A stretch of DNA of 64,000 bases from Antedon bifida (Eukaryota; Echinodermata; Crinoidea; Comatulida; Antedonidae), in the NCBI GenBank assembly GCA_963402885.1, contig OY727093.1, positions 25,667,409 through 25,731,408 of the forward strand. Direction: 5' to 3'. Below the pieces are notes generated by a model. It saw nothing but the letters and a program-made list of their open reading frames with translations, was not told the origin of the DNA and ran no database searches. The stretch's first letter is position 1. Each line of letters starts with the position of its first letter. Below are positions 17,069 through 61,120 of this stretch, in pieces. A program made the position numbers and the translations under genes.

Positions 17069-17814
17069 TTATGCTTCCTCTAATAGTACAATGTCAACAT
17101 TGTCATGAACACCTTGTAGAAGCAGCTCACCATCATATTTAACAATCTTTTTCCTTTTTGCAGCTCTTAGTGTTCCAACTAAAGCTTCAAATATATTAGC
17201 ACATCGATCATCAGCAAAGAGTACACCAAACTTCACTACTATTTTACCATCAGCATCTAACAAAATACAAAAAAAGTTAATGGTTTATGTATACTTTTTA
17301 GTTTAGGATTAATTAAAATTTACAACCTTGTCGATACATTTTAGTTTGAAACAAAATTATTAGTGTGCCCTCTATTGAACATAATGTATAGGTTAGTGGT
17401 TTTTAGAACCCTTCCTTCTAAACTAGTTTAAACTTTATTATTTAGTTTACGACAGTTTTATATATATAAATAAAATCTCGGAGTCATTACAGTGATTGTT
17501 TTTTCAATACAAAATTGATTTGGCTGTACAGTATTTATTTGTAGGCCTATTATAACAGGTACAGTACGGTATGGTGCTTACTTTTGCTGCCTAGTCTTTT
17601 CATTTCTTCTTTCAGGAGCTCAATTTCATGTTCAACATTCATGTTGCAAAACTCGTTTGATTTCTAGATAATGAAAGTAAAATTACATCAAACTATTATT
17701 AAAAACGCACAATGGTTCAAATGATTTAAAAAACAAATTTTTGATTTTAATCTCTTGATAGCACACACACAGCTCTCAGTCTCAGCGCATCAGCTTTACC
17801 TCCAGAGAGTCCAT
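17069..17814 (-). CDS. ABRACL: Costars family protein ABRACL
   Basis: Small cytosolic protein related to the C-terminal costars domain of the actin-binding Rho activator ABRA; the family is linked to actin dynamics and cell motility. Coding exons: 17814-17800, 17663-17582, 17256-17069, all GT/AG and in phase, giving 94 residues. The classical start is the internal ATG at 17642 (MNVEHEIELLKEEM), which gives 82 residues against 81 in human. The upstream exon adds MDSLEKSNEFCN in frame with a good start context (ACCATGG), so either start is possible. Core motifs SKNADGK, VKFGVLFADDRCANIFEALV and GELLLQGVHDNVDIVLLEEA identify the family strongly. Its 5' end faces AGAP across about 420 bp. Confidence 0.95.
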
Positions 17815-18232
17815 GGTCTCAGCAAGAACGAAAAGTGGTGATATTTATTGCTATGCTAATTCAGCTTCGTTTTGACTAGTAACGTTAATTTTTTTGCTCA
17901 TTAATGTATCGACATTCAGCTTTTTAACACTCTATTGTATTAACTAAACGCTTATGTTTATCTAAACAAACTTACTTTGTCAAATATAACAGCAACAAAT
18001 TTAATTTAGATTTACCGGTGCACAACAAACTTACTTCCGGGTTGATGGACCTAGTAAGCATGCGCCAAACTATCCTCCACCGAAGAGGGCGTATATGAGA
18101 ACTGTTTTACTCTGTTTTTATTTTCAGCCAAGACGTTTTTGTGGTTTGATTGTATTTAGTCAGCTATTTTGTGTTGTTGGAAGAAAATAATGCAGTTGAT
18201 AAAATAGCTAATGGAACATTTTATTATTAACC
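17815..18232. promoter_or_regulatory. Divergent promoter between ABRACL and AGAP
   Basis: 418 bp separate the upstream ABRACL ATG (17814, minus) from the AGAP ATG (18233, plus). The interval should hold both 5' UTRs and start sites. It is slightly richer in CG than the flanks (ATTTACCGGTGCAC, CACCGAAGAGGGCGTATATG). No classical TATA box is placed convincingly. Confidence 0.5.
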
Positions 18233-49020
<30,788 letters not shown>

Positions 49021-51600
49021 AAGATTAAAGAGCAATGTTAGGAGTCAAACTAATGATGTAATGTCAAAGGTTGATAGTTGATTATTACTAAGACTAAAAA
49101 GGAGGAGAAATAAAGTGGTAGATAGCAGATAAGATCTGCACCATGAGCAATCAGGTATTTTCCACTGTAATACCAAAGACTAGTTAAAGATAAAGCCATG
49201 TCCACACTGAACACGTGTGAACGGTTGTATTCTTAAACATACACCCATTCAACATTGTTATCGTGCCACCAGACAGGAAACCAGACTCAGTGTAAATTTA
49301 GCTTATAAAACATCCAATCACAAATTAACCTTTGTTGTGATAGCTTTTGTGACTATGCCAAATTTAAGAATTGTGGTTGTTGTGGAATATATCACTACAT
49401 ATTGATTGGTATGCATGCATAGTCTTTGGTACTGCATAGTATTCAAATTAAATGATGTTCATTTCATCCATTAAAAAATTTATCTCATTATTACATAACA
49501 TTGTACTATGGAGCTCAATTATTACTCTTTTTTTAATGGACACTCTACGATACAAAATAATGGTAAAATTACCTCATTTAAACACTAGTTAAGTAGTAAT
49601 TTAAAATCAAATATATATTACTTCCAACATTTCAAAGCCAACTTTAAACAATGAATACAGGGAAATAAATATTTGCAATGGACATAATTGATAATAGCAT
49701 CATATTCCAGTTGATTATTATATACATGACAATATAAAAGGCTGAAATAAACTATACAAACATTTAAAATGTAGTATTTTTTGAATTATTATTAGTTTAT
49801 GTGCTATATAGTTGGGTTGAAAAAATGTTTGTCCATATTGTCTGCTATAATGATCTTCCAATAATCATTGTAACATTGACTGTAGCGTTAAATGTGTACA
49901 TTTTAGAATTTTTACTGTTTCGTTATGTATATATTATAAATATATAAATTTATGTGCTGTAAATTCTAAGGGGGATTTGTGGATGAGATGAATATACAGC
50001 CAAAGATTTGCTGTTTAAAAGTGTTTAGTGTGTAATTTCTGTGAACTGGCGCTGCAGTTCAAACACTCTTGTATATAGTGTTTATATGTTGCCCAAGTGT
50101 TTGTTGTATATAAAATCGTTATTAGGTATTGAGAAAGTGTTTCATAAATTCATATTATTACAATTATGTATGTACTGTAGTGTAAGATAGTGGTTTATTT
50201 GTGAGACAATTGTATATGATAGATTTTAAGCACATTCATTTAGTGACACTTGCCGCTGTTACACATGGCGCATTTTATACGTTTAGAAAATTGAATTAAA
50301 AGTATTTTTTTCTTACTAACTTATTTAAAATATTCCTAACATTAAATAAGTATTATATTTTCAGTTGTGAAAACAATCTTTTTGGCAATTTTTGTGATGT
50401 AATTAAATTGTTTTTACTACAGTAATAAGGATATTGTATGCCCAAATTTGGAACAATTTCATGTAAATTGATCCATGTGGAGATAAGGTGAACCCACTAT
50501 ATTGTGTTCCTCGTGCACGCTGGAAAACTTTCATGTGTTTAATGGAGGAAAGCCATACAGTCGGTACACTATTAAAAATATAAAAAGTATATTACATGCA
50601 TGAAACACTAACATGATTCGACTAATTTCAATGTAAATTATATTTAAACACCAAATGATTAACTAAACTAACTTCAGGTGTAAATGTTATTTTTATTACA
50701 ATTTATCATTTCAATTAAATTGCTGATTACTCATGCATTCATTCAATAAGTAGGTGTTAATAAATTTTGTATAAGATTAAGCAGTTTTTTGGGTCCAAGT
50801 TTAATTGTGTGTGAATTGCGAAGGTGTGTTTCAAATGGAAAACTAATCTGTTCGGTGTGGTATCCTATGGGTACGATTGTGATCTGCATAAAACCGTATC
50901 TTTTTCGCTTAATCTTACACAAGATATTCTCTTTTCAACTGTCAAAGTGTTCATACGTTTCCTTGCTGCCATGATGATCTAACTGTTTAAATTAATCATT
51001 GATCAAAAGATGTTCTGATCGCTTTTCTTTGAAAAATCTAATGCAACTGCCATTTACTTATATTCAATTTCTAATTCTTCTGCCAGAGATGCCCATTATG
51101 TGATGTATTGCTGAGGTCAAGTATGATAAAATGTTATTTTAAACAAGGTATTGCTTCTTTCTTGTTATTTATTTGTGTCCAAAACTCAAGGCTGCAGCAA
51201 AGTGGTGCAATGGCAAGATTGAAGCAAGCAACACCTGAGATAAGAGGAGCCCAACCCCTCTGCAGTGGCGTAATGCAGGGGCCTGAGGCCCCTCGTTTAG
51301 GAACCATTACACCACTGCCCCTCTGTAAAAACGTACTACTATTAACAATTGTCGGACACATTTTAATGTAAATCGTATCACTTTAAGTGATCAGTCCAAT
51401 ACAATCACAGATGTTTTCCAATTTATTTATATGTACGTTTTATTTATAAATGCATTAGGCCTATCTATATACATTTTTGTTTTGTAACATCTTTATTTTA
51501 CAATAGACCATTATATGATATTTTGTCTACCACAAAGTTCCCTCTTAGAATACTGTAATTGACTAAGATGCATCAAAGGTGACGAGCCTATCGGTATGCA
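49021..51600. other. AGAP 3' UTR and convergent interval before IGBP1
   Basis: AGAP and IGBP1 converge here. Possible AGAP polyadenylation signals (AATAAA) are at about 49109, 49662 and 49745. The rest is AT-rich with no coding signal. A 55-bp element with ends CAGTGGCGTAATG / CATTACACCACTG lies at 51263-51317. IGBP1's own signals (TTTATT on the plus strand) lie near 51491. Confidence 0.55.
51263..51317. mobile_element. Tiny foldback element, family D (CAGTGGCGTAA ends)
   Basis: Ends CAGTGGCGTAATG and CATTACACCACTG enclose AGGGGCCTGAGGCCCCT, itself a palindrome. A longer relative with CCATGGCGTAACG / CGTTATGCCACTGG ends lies at 59085-59189. Confidence 0.6.
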
Positions 51601-51616
51601 ACTGTATGAAAAGGTA

Positions 51617-54600
51617 TTATGAACGGTTATACCTATTTCCCCAGCCTCGTTTATGGTCTGAAAGATAAGAATTGTTGATACAATTAAGTGACATGGCATG
51701 TTTTTACACAATTTTTAAAAGAAGTCTTTGCATTTTCGAAAAAGAACAGTTAAAAATTACCATCTTTCCATTCATCAAGCTCCCTTGCTCTTTTAAGTTC
51801 CTCAGGGTCATCCTCATCTACTTCTGGTTTCTCCTCTGGCTCATCATCTTGTTGGCCGTGTTCAACTACAACAGCTGATGGGTTTCTTCAATAAGATAAT
51901 ATGAATACAATTAATTTATATGAATACAATTAACTTACAATTAAATTACGATTAAATAATATAAGGGTGTCTCAGATATCTTGGTTTTCTAGATCTAGGA
52001 AACTCGGATTTTGGTTTTCTAGATCTAGGAAACTTGGATATCTTGGTTTTCTAGATCTAGGAAACTTGGATATCTTGGTTTTCTAGATCTAGGAAACTTG
52101 GATATCTTGGTTTTCTAGATCTAGGAAACTTGGATATCTTGGTTTTCTACATCTAGGAAACTTGGATATCTTGGTTTTCTAGATCTAGGAAACTTGGATA
52201 TCTTGGTTTTCTAGATCTAGGAAACTTGGATATCTTGGTTTTCTAGATCTAGGAAACTTGGATATCTTGGTTTTCTACATCTAGGAAACTTGGATATCTT
52301 GGTTTTCTACATCTAGGAAACTTGGATATCTTGGTTTTCTAGATCTAAGAAACTTGGATATCTTGGTTTTCTAGATCTAGGAAACTTGGATATCTTGGTT
52401 TTCTAGATCTAGGAAACTCGGATCTTGGTTTTCTAGATCTAAGAAACTTGGATATCTCTCAGATTTCTACATTTAGAAAACCAAGATATATAGTTTTCTA
52501 GACACCTGTATATAATTGCATTTGTAACTTTTTCTGCAGAACAGGGTTTCAGTAAATGTGTGCCTGTTAATTACAGGAACAAATTTAATGGATTTTCATA
52601 CTTACAAAGCTTCTTGTGGTATCTTTCTTTCCCGAACTTCTTTCTGGAAAAATTCTTCTAATGTTACAGTTGGTATGCTTGGATAACCAGCTCCAAATAC
52701 TTTGGCTTGAACTGAATCTCTTGTAATTATAAAAGGCTTCATTGGCTGAAAAATAATGAATATACAGTATTACAAAAAAATGATGGTGTCCGTGTCCGAT
52801 ATCTAAAATTCTACGTATATTGTCCCCCTGAAAAAATACATTTTTTTAAAATGTTGTTGTTGAATATGCTAAAGTTATTTAAGTTTAACCAAAAATTGGA
52901 TAAAAAAATGAATTATTTACCTGAAAAAAAAAAGAAATAGTCAAATTGTCTGTCAGACAATGGGAATTTAAATTTATCAAGTGAATAACTCAAAAATGGC
53001 CTATTTAAAGTCTGATTTTTAATCTTCATTTTTTTAGGGGAAAAACATCTTTAAATGGTATTTTGAAAACAGGGTTCATACATTTTGAGTCTTTAAAATT
53101 TCTTTTCAAACTTTTCAGGAGCTCAAAATAAACATTTGTCACAAAAATATGACATAGACCATACAAAGACCGGATCATTTACCTTCCTTTCTTTAGCAGG
53201 TATACTTGGCTCGGTCATTGCTATCGAACCAGCTGATTTTGATTTTGCCATATGCTGTAATATTTCTTTTTCTTGTGAAATGCTTTTTATTTGGTCAATT
53301 GCTTCATTAACACAACTTTCTAATAATAATTTATAGTAATCTCTCTGAAATATATAAAAAAAAAAAAATTAAATTATGTTTTACTATTTTCTCATCAGTT
53401 CTCACGTCTTTAGTACAGTCATTTTCTCAATACCACCTTTGGGCTAGCCTAATATGTTTGGTTTTCTGGAAAGTCTGGTATTTGGAATGTGTTTTTAATG
53501 GTAAAAAGGAATTTGGGATCTTTTGGACCTCAAGAAAAGTCTGGCATTGGGAGAGTTTCTGGTTTTCAGAGAGTCCGGTATTGGGAGAGTCGACTGTACT
53601 AATGTAAAAGACTAGATATGTACATCAGAAGTTATTTTTTACTAATATTAGAATCTAAAAAAGGTGTTTCATCTGAACGTTTGCGTGCAGTTGTTTATAC
53701 CTAGCGACATCTGTTGTCTCCCTCTGTCAATACCTATATTACTCTATGTAATCAATTGGTACCTGAATTTCATCATCTTTTTGTCGAATTTGTAACCATG
53801 TGCCCATTTCTTTAATTTTTTTTTCTCTTTCCTTTTGTTCTTTATATTTTTTTATTTTTGCTTCTCTTTCCATTTGCATTGATTTCATATTTAGCCTCCC
53901 TGGTCCAGAAAATGTAGGTTGCACATTTCCCTCTACACAATTGTCTGTTGTGGGAATTTTCTGAAAATTAAAACATATTTTTTGATAATATTAACAAATT
54001 TCATAAACATCTTTATTGATATCAGTATATTGTTTTATTAGCCTACCACCATCACTTATTTGATAATTAATGTCCTTCCATTTCTATCCAGCTTTCACTG
54101 TCACATACACCAACAACATCCAAACACTTTTTATTTTTTAAATATTTTGTTCATAATCTCATTCAACAGCAGGAAACCCGCCCCTTACAGAATGGAATAA
54201 AATATATATATATATCTTAAGACCTATACAATACAAAGTTATACAATCTTTCTAATTTTATTACAAAAACAATTATAACGGTCAAAAAAGAGATCAATAG
54301 AATTATCTTTAACAACACAATTATTAAAAAGAAGACAAATACTTATCATTTATAATAATTGTTTAGTACCTCTTCTGTAATACTGTAGTCTTTACATCGT
54401 TTAAGGTAGTCAATGAAGTAGGCTTCACCTAAATCAAGCATCTCTAGTCTATCACCACTTGTTACTTTAAGTGTAAGTTCACCTAGAAGGCTTGGTAAAA
54501 GTAAGTACCTATAAATAGTAAGACAATATATTATATTATTTAATCATAATAATAATAATTAATAATAATGTTTGGTTTTTTTAGCACAGAAAATATTACC

Positions 54601-55175
54601 GTAGGTCTTGAGTTGATATTTCATCTACTTGTTCATTACTACTGAATAAGGCCAAATCATTGACCATATATGTAGCTTTCTCTAAAATTGCAATTGCCTT
54701 GGATACTTGTTGCTGTAAAGAAAATAGATAGTTAAATAAAAGTTAATATAGGCCTAGGCCTAAATAAATACCTGTCTGTATGTACAGTAAACTTTGTGGC
54801 AAGCACTCTTCTATCACAAACATTTAATTAAATCCTTGTGTGTGGCCTTGAATATTCGTCAGATATGAGCCATTCATACGATATATATCAAACAAAATAA
54901 GCTTATTGTAGGCCTAGCTATTTAAGTAGGTAAACCCGCTACATATATACCCCGCAGACTCCATGCTATTCTAGCGGGCGCGGTAACTAACTATAAATGG
55001 ACAGTCTCCAACTAACCAGGCCTAGCTAGTGAAGAGCCATACGAACCTGATAATTAACAGAATTTGTGGCTTCCTCACATACTTTGATGTCCTCAAAATG
55101 TTTCCAGGCCTGATCAAATGTTTCTGAAAGTGTAAATTGCTGTTGTTCATTTTCTGAGGATGATTTATTTGACAT
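51617..55175 (-). CDS. IGBP1: Immunoglobulin-binding protein 1 / PP2A regulator alpha4 (IGBP1, Tap42)
   Basis: Cytosolic chaperone and regulator of the catalytic subunits of PP2A, PP4 and PP6, tied to TOR signalling. Coding exons in transcript order: 55175-55047, 54712-54600, 54508-54370, 53960-53763, 53344-53183, 52745-52606, 51885-51761, 51657-51617. Phases agree; 348 residues (human 339). The N-terminal helical TPR-like part has LEKATYMVNDLALFSSNEQV and DLRYLLLPSLLGELTLK. A highly charged coiled coil follows (QMEREAKIKKYKEQKEREKK). The hallmark KPFIITRDSVQAKVFGAGYP then SIPT follows, then an acidic stretch, and the C-terminus RARELDEWKDDHKRGWGNRY with a short tail. The exon 7 acceptor (TTATTGAAG) is weak in pyrimidines but is the only one that keeps the frame. 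Confidence 0.95.
51971..52456. repeat. 32-bp minisatellite, about 15 copies, in an IGBP1 intron
   Basis: The unit TTGGTTTTCTAGATCTAGGA then AACTTGGATATC is repeated nearly perfectly. Variants are few (AGATCT to ACATCT or AGATCTAA; CTTGG to CTCGG) and are shared by scattered units, a sign of recent homogenisation. The right edge turns into an inverted partial unit (ACATTTAGAAAACCAAGATA). It is not a CRISPR: the repeats abut without spacers. Confidence 0.95.
52811..53057. mobile_element. MITE family B copy in an IGBP1 intron
   Basis: Left end CGTATATTGTCCCCCTGAAA, right end AGGGGAAAAACATCTTTAAA (decayed). The internal AAGTTTAACCAAAAATTGGA is shared with the copies at 3340 and 37674. Confidence 0.65.
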
Positions 55176-58100
55176 AATGACGGCACACGAAAATTCAGAA
55201 AATAAACAAACAATAATATAAAACCAGAAGTTTAGTTTAGCGCCCTCAATCGATATTGCAAGTGGTAATTTTACAGACCAGATCATTCCTCTACAATATT
55301 TAAATGACTAAAATTCTTTTAAAATGTTGTAATCTATAAATTAAGTGTGATGACGTTGGTAAATTTATTTATTTTAAACTGAATCATTATACTATACTGA
55401 ATAATTATTTGATTATAAAAAGTGCAAGCACAAACTTTGTTTACATCATGGACACTGTTATTGTTGTGAAATACTGTAGATCCAAAGAAAGATGTACAAT
55501 ATACATTTTTTATATAATAACTTTAACGTGGGAGGACACCGTGTCATAATATTTTGGCTGTTCTATGTGTACTATCTAATGGATATAGCTTAATTAATGC
55601 ATTAATGGCTGAACGTCAGCTACAAACAACAAGTTCTAATTGAAGGTGTTGTACTACACGTCTCGTACCAGGTGAGTTCAGCAATGCATTGTATTCTTTG
55701 TTTGCATGATTGCAAAAAAAAATTTGTTATATAGTAGGTTTTCATTTAACAAAAAGACTTAATTTGAGGCTTACTAATTGTATATTGTGTCATTTAAAAT
55801 GCACTCTTTCTTTCTTGCCTACACTAAGCCCTGCCTACATAAACATTTTTTTTTAATTTAGTGATCTGACGACACAAGTTGTTTTTCAACTCTTTTTGAA
55901 CGTCTGTCATTACTGTAACAGGAGAACAGCCAGACACACAACGGTATGCGTGTCTGGCTGTACTGGGTACCCACAGACCCCTCATTCAGACTTTCATAAC
56001 CGGAAATTGAAATATATTTAGTACCTACTGTACACGGGTTATTATATTACGATATTTTGTAGGTTGGAGAAATAGACTGATTGACAACAAATAAGCTTGT
56101 ATCAACTATAAAAGTAGCAATAGTCTTTAGGCTATTTCCTGGTATCTTAAGTTGTCATTCTTAACTGGAGGGCGTGTTTTTTTATTCATCGCCGGGGGAC
56201 TCCCCTTGCATTCCTTTTTTCTATACTGCCCCCAAACGATTGAAAGTCTAGCTCAGTTGCTTTATAAATCCGCCAGCTGAGCTGAAACAAGTTTACACTT
56301 TTATTAAATCTGAGACTGATGGGTTTACCTCGTTAAACAAGAATAACACTATAGTCTTAAGTGCAATTGCCTTTTTATTGTAGTTTTATTAAGAATAGCG
56401 AGCAACGAATTCATTCATCTGTGTTTTATTTGAAACCAAACGCATCCAATAATCTACTTAGAGATCTCAAACGGTATGTATAGTCTAGACTGAACATAAT
56501 TGTATTTTCATTGCTATTATAATATCAAAGAATGTTTACTGGTGGTAAGAACCTGATTTGAATAAAAGGTGATATTACTCTAACATATATTTTGTAATTA
56601 GCTAGTGGGAAATTCTTCCTTAGTACAGTAGGGAAAGATTAAGCATAAATGGTATAGGTAAACTTTTTTCTCTCTCCTTTGTTAAATTTCAACTTGTCTT
56701 TAGGCCTATTGCAAAACTAAGATGCATACAACATTTTTTTGCCTACTAAACAAATGAATGTGAAATGTAAATCATTTTTATTTTATTTTCTCACGTAAAT
56801 TAATTAGATCCAATGCGAATGATGAGTAAACGGTGTATTATTTAAAACATGATCTGGGCCGGGTCAGTCTTCAATTAAACATTACTAACAATGGGTTGTC
56901 ACGTATAACCATAGTTAAATTGGTCCATATTTTCAGATAAAAGCTCTGATGTATAATTTGTTGTTTTTTTTTATAAATTAATAGTAAAACGAATTAACCG
57001 TTTCATTGGTCATCAATCAATCAACTACGTAGTGACGTTTATTGTTTATTTTAGAAACCAAATTAAAATATAATTTTGTTAGTTTTTTGTAAATGTGTAT
57101 ATAAAAAAGGGTTTATCTGTTTGATTATCTTTAAAAAAAACATATCACATAGATATATATGTTGTGTGTTATTATAATAACGCATAATTATTATAATAAT
57201 AATGTTTTTTTTATCGAATTTTGTTTATTTTATACGCATCCAACTCGCCAATTACAGGATGGATAAACTATTATTTTTATAATTCATCGTGCTTATAAAC
57301 TAAGTCTCATTTGAGGCTTAGGGAGTGGAGTTGAAAGAGCCGTGAGTTGCAACCCACTAGCCTAGCTGTTAATACTTTCTCATAATCCTCATGCTTATCG
57401 TGATTCGTGTTACAATATTATTATTATTACTATTATTATTATTATTACCATGAATAGAACATAATATGTCAACGTACCTTGTGCATAATGCAACGTTGAT
57501 AGTATCGAAAGTCGTGCGCGCGCGTTCAACAATATTATGTTGTGCTGTGAAATTCTTGATTAATTAAATGATTATGACTATTAATATACCATCATATTTA
57601 TCAGTATTATTATCAATATCGTCATCATTATTGTTACTATCATTGTAACTTATCCGAATTATTAATATTATTGTCGATTTCAATTTAAAGTTACAGGGTT
57701 TTCAACTCGTTATTATAGGCTTATGGAAATTGTGTGATTCAAAATTTTGACAGTGAAGTAGCTATCCCACTGTCATCTTTCGCTCCTTTAATCTTCAATC
57801 ATAGTAAGGCGTCTAAAACGCACTTTGTACGCTCCCTATGTAGAATTCAAGCAGTATTATTTATATATGAATACATTCAGTATAACGTTGATTGGTAGAA
57901 AGATACCCTTAACAACAAGCAAATTTAATCATGTATCGGGAAACATAATCCGTTTTATCTTATTGTGACTAAGTGATAAATGTTCCCCTAATGAATTGCA
58001 AATATTATTTCGAAAACATCAACAACTTAAATTGTTAAAAAAGAAACATGGATAGAAGCGTATATGACTTGTTGAATTCTCCCTGTATTATGCGTGTCCT

Positions 58101-59084
58101 TGATGTCATTGAACATATCGTCAATAACATCACGCGCGCTTGTTAATACTGATACTAACTAATTTGTACGCGCGCGTCAACATTATGACCGGTTGTGACA
58201 TCACTGATTATCGAATTATATCTGGATAGTTAGAAAGTTTGCATTATTCAAAAGATATATATCACTAGTGCTGTTCACATTCACATCACATCTAACGAAT
58301 ATCCTGTCGGTATCGCAGTGAAGTAACACGATTCGTATTATGTATATTGGACACCTCAAATTTATATATAATCGTCAGTAAGTATTATAAGTCGTAGACT
58401 GTGTATGACTGTCGGGTGTTCTGTTAAATTCAATTTATGAAAAGTATTCCATCAACATTCACCTATTTGTCGAATGCTACTACGTTCGAATTTATTACGA
58501 CTGTGCGATCAGATTTTTGTGTGAACGGATTGAGAACGATTGACTTATTGTTTAATTTATTTCACATCGGAGAAATAATTATGAAATGTCGAAATTGTTC
58601 CCGATGACTATTACAAATTTAATGAATAGTATTTAAATAAGTATAGGCCTATATTAAGGTCATTGTTGAATGATTATGATAAATTGATTTATTCAAATTT
58701 TAGTGACATGTTATCGCTCATTTTATTTTTTTTACATTTTTTTTTTATCAGCCATACATAAATCTGTTTTTCATTTTAGGCCTAATTTTATAAACCGTTT
58801 TAGCTGAAATAAACCATATCAAGTTATAGGCCTACCATTTAAAGATATCTATAGGCCTATATTCGATTTTCTATAAATCAAAAGTGTAGGCCTTTATATC
58901 ATATTTACATTTCTTCACAATTTTGTAACTCGAATGTATTATACAAGCGTTTATTTTTGTAGAAAAAAACCCAGAATTAAGCCCAACTTATTTGGCCCGT
59001 TCGGGCTTAGTTAATTTACCCGCTAAGTTGGATGCTTTGACCAATTTACTAACTTTGGTGGGTAGGTAACAAACGGGTAAATTA

Positions 59085-59189
59085 CCATGGCGTAACGCAG
59101 AGGCCTGAGGCCCGTGACCCTCAAACGCCTTCGGGCGTTTTTAGCCTTTTTCGACATATTTTAATACCTCATAGCCGTTATGCCACTGG
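59085..59189. mobile_element. Family D foldback element
   Basis: Ends CCATGGCGTAACG and CGTTATGCCACTGG, flanked by AAATTA on the left and TAAATTA on the right. The inside holds AAACGCCTTCGGGCGTTTTT, a small hairpin. Confidence 0.6.
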
Positions 59190-59811
59190 TAAATTACTAA
59201 GTTCATGAATACGCCAGTTCAGACACAATTATACCTAACAGCTCAGTCTCATCACATGATTAGTTTGTCATAGTCAATATCTAATACTAACGGCATTAAC
59301 GTCGTCTATCCTACTACATAATTCTCACTGTCAATACGATCTTACTACTGATTCACCTTGCCTAGAAAGTTAATCATAAGAATATTTGTTATGTACATGT
59401 TGTGATATAATATGTTGTTTTTCTTTGACGTTCTGAAAGTAAAATGCTTGTCATATCAAAATTATATTAAAAGAATAATTTCTCTCTGTAGCGTGTCGAG
59501 CCTTTCTGTGTGGATTTGTGATTAATCCTGTTCAAACTCTTATTGCGATTGTCTAGGATTGTGATATAGTATATTCAGGGAAGCGATATTACTTCCCTGG
59601 TCTATTTAACGTATTGCCAGACTGGGAATAAGACAGTGTTCATCTAGACGGATTTAATTCAATTCTCTACAACCATTTTTCACGATTTTCGAAACATGTT
59701 GATTTTACAGTTCAACTAGTTCAACTAGTACTTATAATTATGATAAATATCCGTAATTCAAATAATCAGGAGTAATTAGCTATGTTTATAGACAAAACTC
59801 GCGTTATTATA

Positions 59812-60135
59812 TATAATCGCGAGTACGGTGCACTACGCCGCTGTAGCGAAAATGTAATGTTTTCTCGTCCTTCTTTCATGACGTCATCATTCCTGGTTAT
59901 ACCGTCATTTACGTATCAGACAAAATGCCGAAACTCTACACCTATTTTCACGAATTTAAAATTGCGAAAATGTATTTTTTAAAGTTCATTTATTGAAAGT
60001 ACACGCGAGTGCAATGCTCGCGAGTATACTACTGTATGAATATGCAATGTTTTCTCGCTTTACTTTGGTTTATACAATCTTATGACGTCATTAATCTCGT
60101 TTGCCGTGTCATTTACGTATTTTGACAAAGTGCCG
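59812..60135 (+). promoter_or_regulatory. Duplicated CRE-bearing module upstream of the luqin-like gene
   Basis: Two diverged copies (about 59812-59935 and 60005-60135) share, in order: CGCGAGTA, AATGTTTTCTCG, TGACGTCA (59879-59886 and 60083-60090), GTCATTTACGTAT, then GACAAA followed by GTGCCGAA-type ends. TGACGTCA is the full palindromic cAMP response element. The modules lie 1.2-1.5 kb upstream of a neuropeptide ATG. Enhancer function is an inference. Confidence 0.4.
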
Positions 60136-61120
60136 AATTGAAATTGTCCGTAATTAATGATTAATATGAAATTGATGGTTGCTAATTATAGGTGTGATTA
60201 TACAGTATTATAAGGTTTGAAGGCCAAGCATGTTCAATAGGCTATGTTGTGTTGTGTAGGAAGAACCACTGATATTTCACAATGAGGACTGTAAGATAAT
60301 CACATATTTATTTATTATTGTATTGTTTTAACCTATCAAAATATATTATGAATAACCATACTTATTTGTTTCGTAGAGCTAGAGTTTATGAATATATTTA
60401 TTTTCTATTTACTCAAGACCTAGCTGTGTGAAGATTCATGAATGATACTTTTTGAAGTATTTTAAATTCGTCATTATATGGCCTACCATGCATTGTAAGG
60501 CATAAATTAGAATCGTATAATGAGCATCGTTTTGTTCTTGTTTTAAATCTAAAGGTATCAACCCAGCTTACAGTAAATATATATGTTATTTCTTGTTTTC
60601 TTATTTCACGTTGGAATGATCGTGTATATAATGTATATTTTGGTTAAATTCCAAGAAAAATTTGAACCTGGGTCATACTGATATCTAATTGAATATCAAT
60701 GTCATATAGAATAGATACAAACGTTTCAGTAATTAGAAAAATTATATTGTATATGTATGGTGATATTGTGGTAACGATTATTATGATACTCGCCCTTTGC
60801 GGGTTCGAATCCCCCGAGAATGTTTCGTTGATAGCTCGATATATTATAACATTCAAAATGAACATACTAATTGCTTTTGCCATTTTTAAAAATGATATTG
60901 CGATATCTTGGCACACACAAGATACAAACAGCATACCGTATACATTTTGTCTTTGGGTTCATTTTTAACAAATGAAAAACAGCGTTCTTTCTTTTTATTG
61001 GTTATAACTAACAAAATAGGTCGAACATCTAAGGCAGTTTTGGCTTACGATACTCTAAATATTATTATTAACTAAATATAATACTGTAATCCGCTTACTT
61101 TGTTGGTAGCTCTCATTTGC

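Noticed and set aside
51971-52456. CRISPR or zinc-finger-like coding repeat
   Set aside because: Units abut with no spacers, the period is 32 (not a multiple of three), and it lies in an IGBP1 intron.
60644-60968. Overlapping ORFs on both strands (96 and 89 codons), considered as a small membrane protein
   Set aside because: Both frames are open over the same AT-rich bases and the region includes a tRNA-like B box; more likely SINE debris than a gene.
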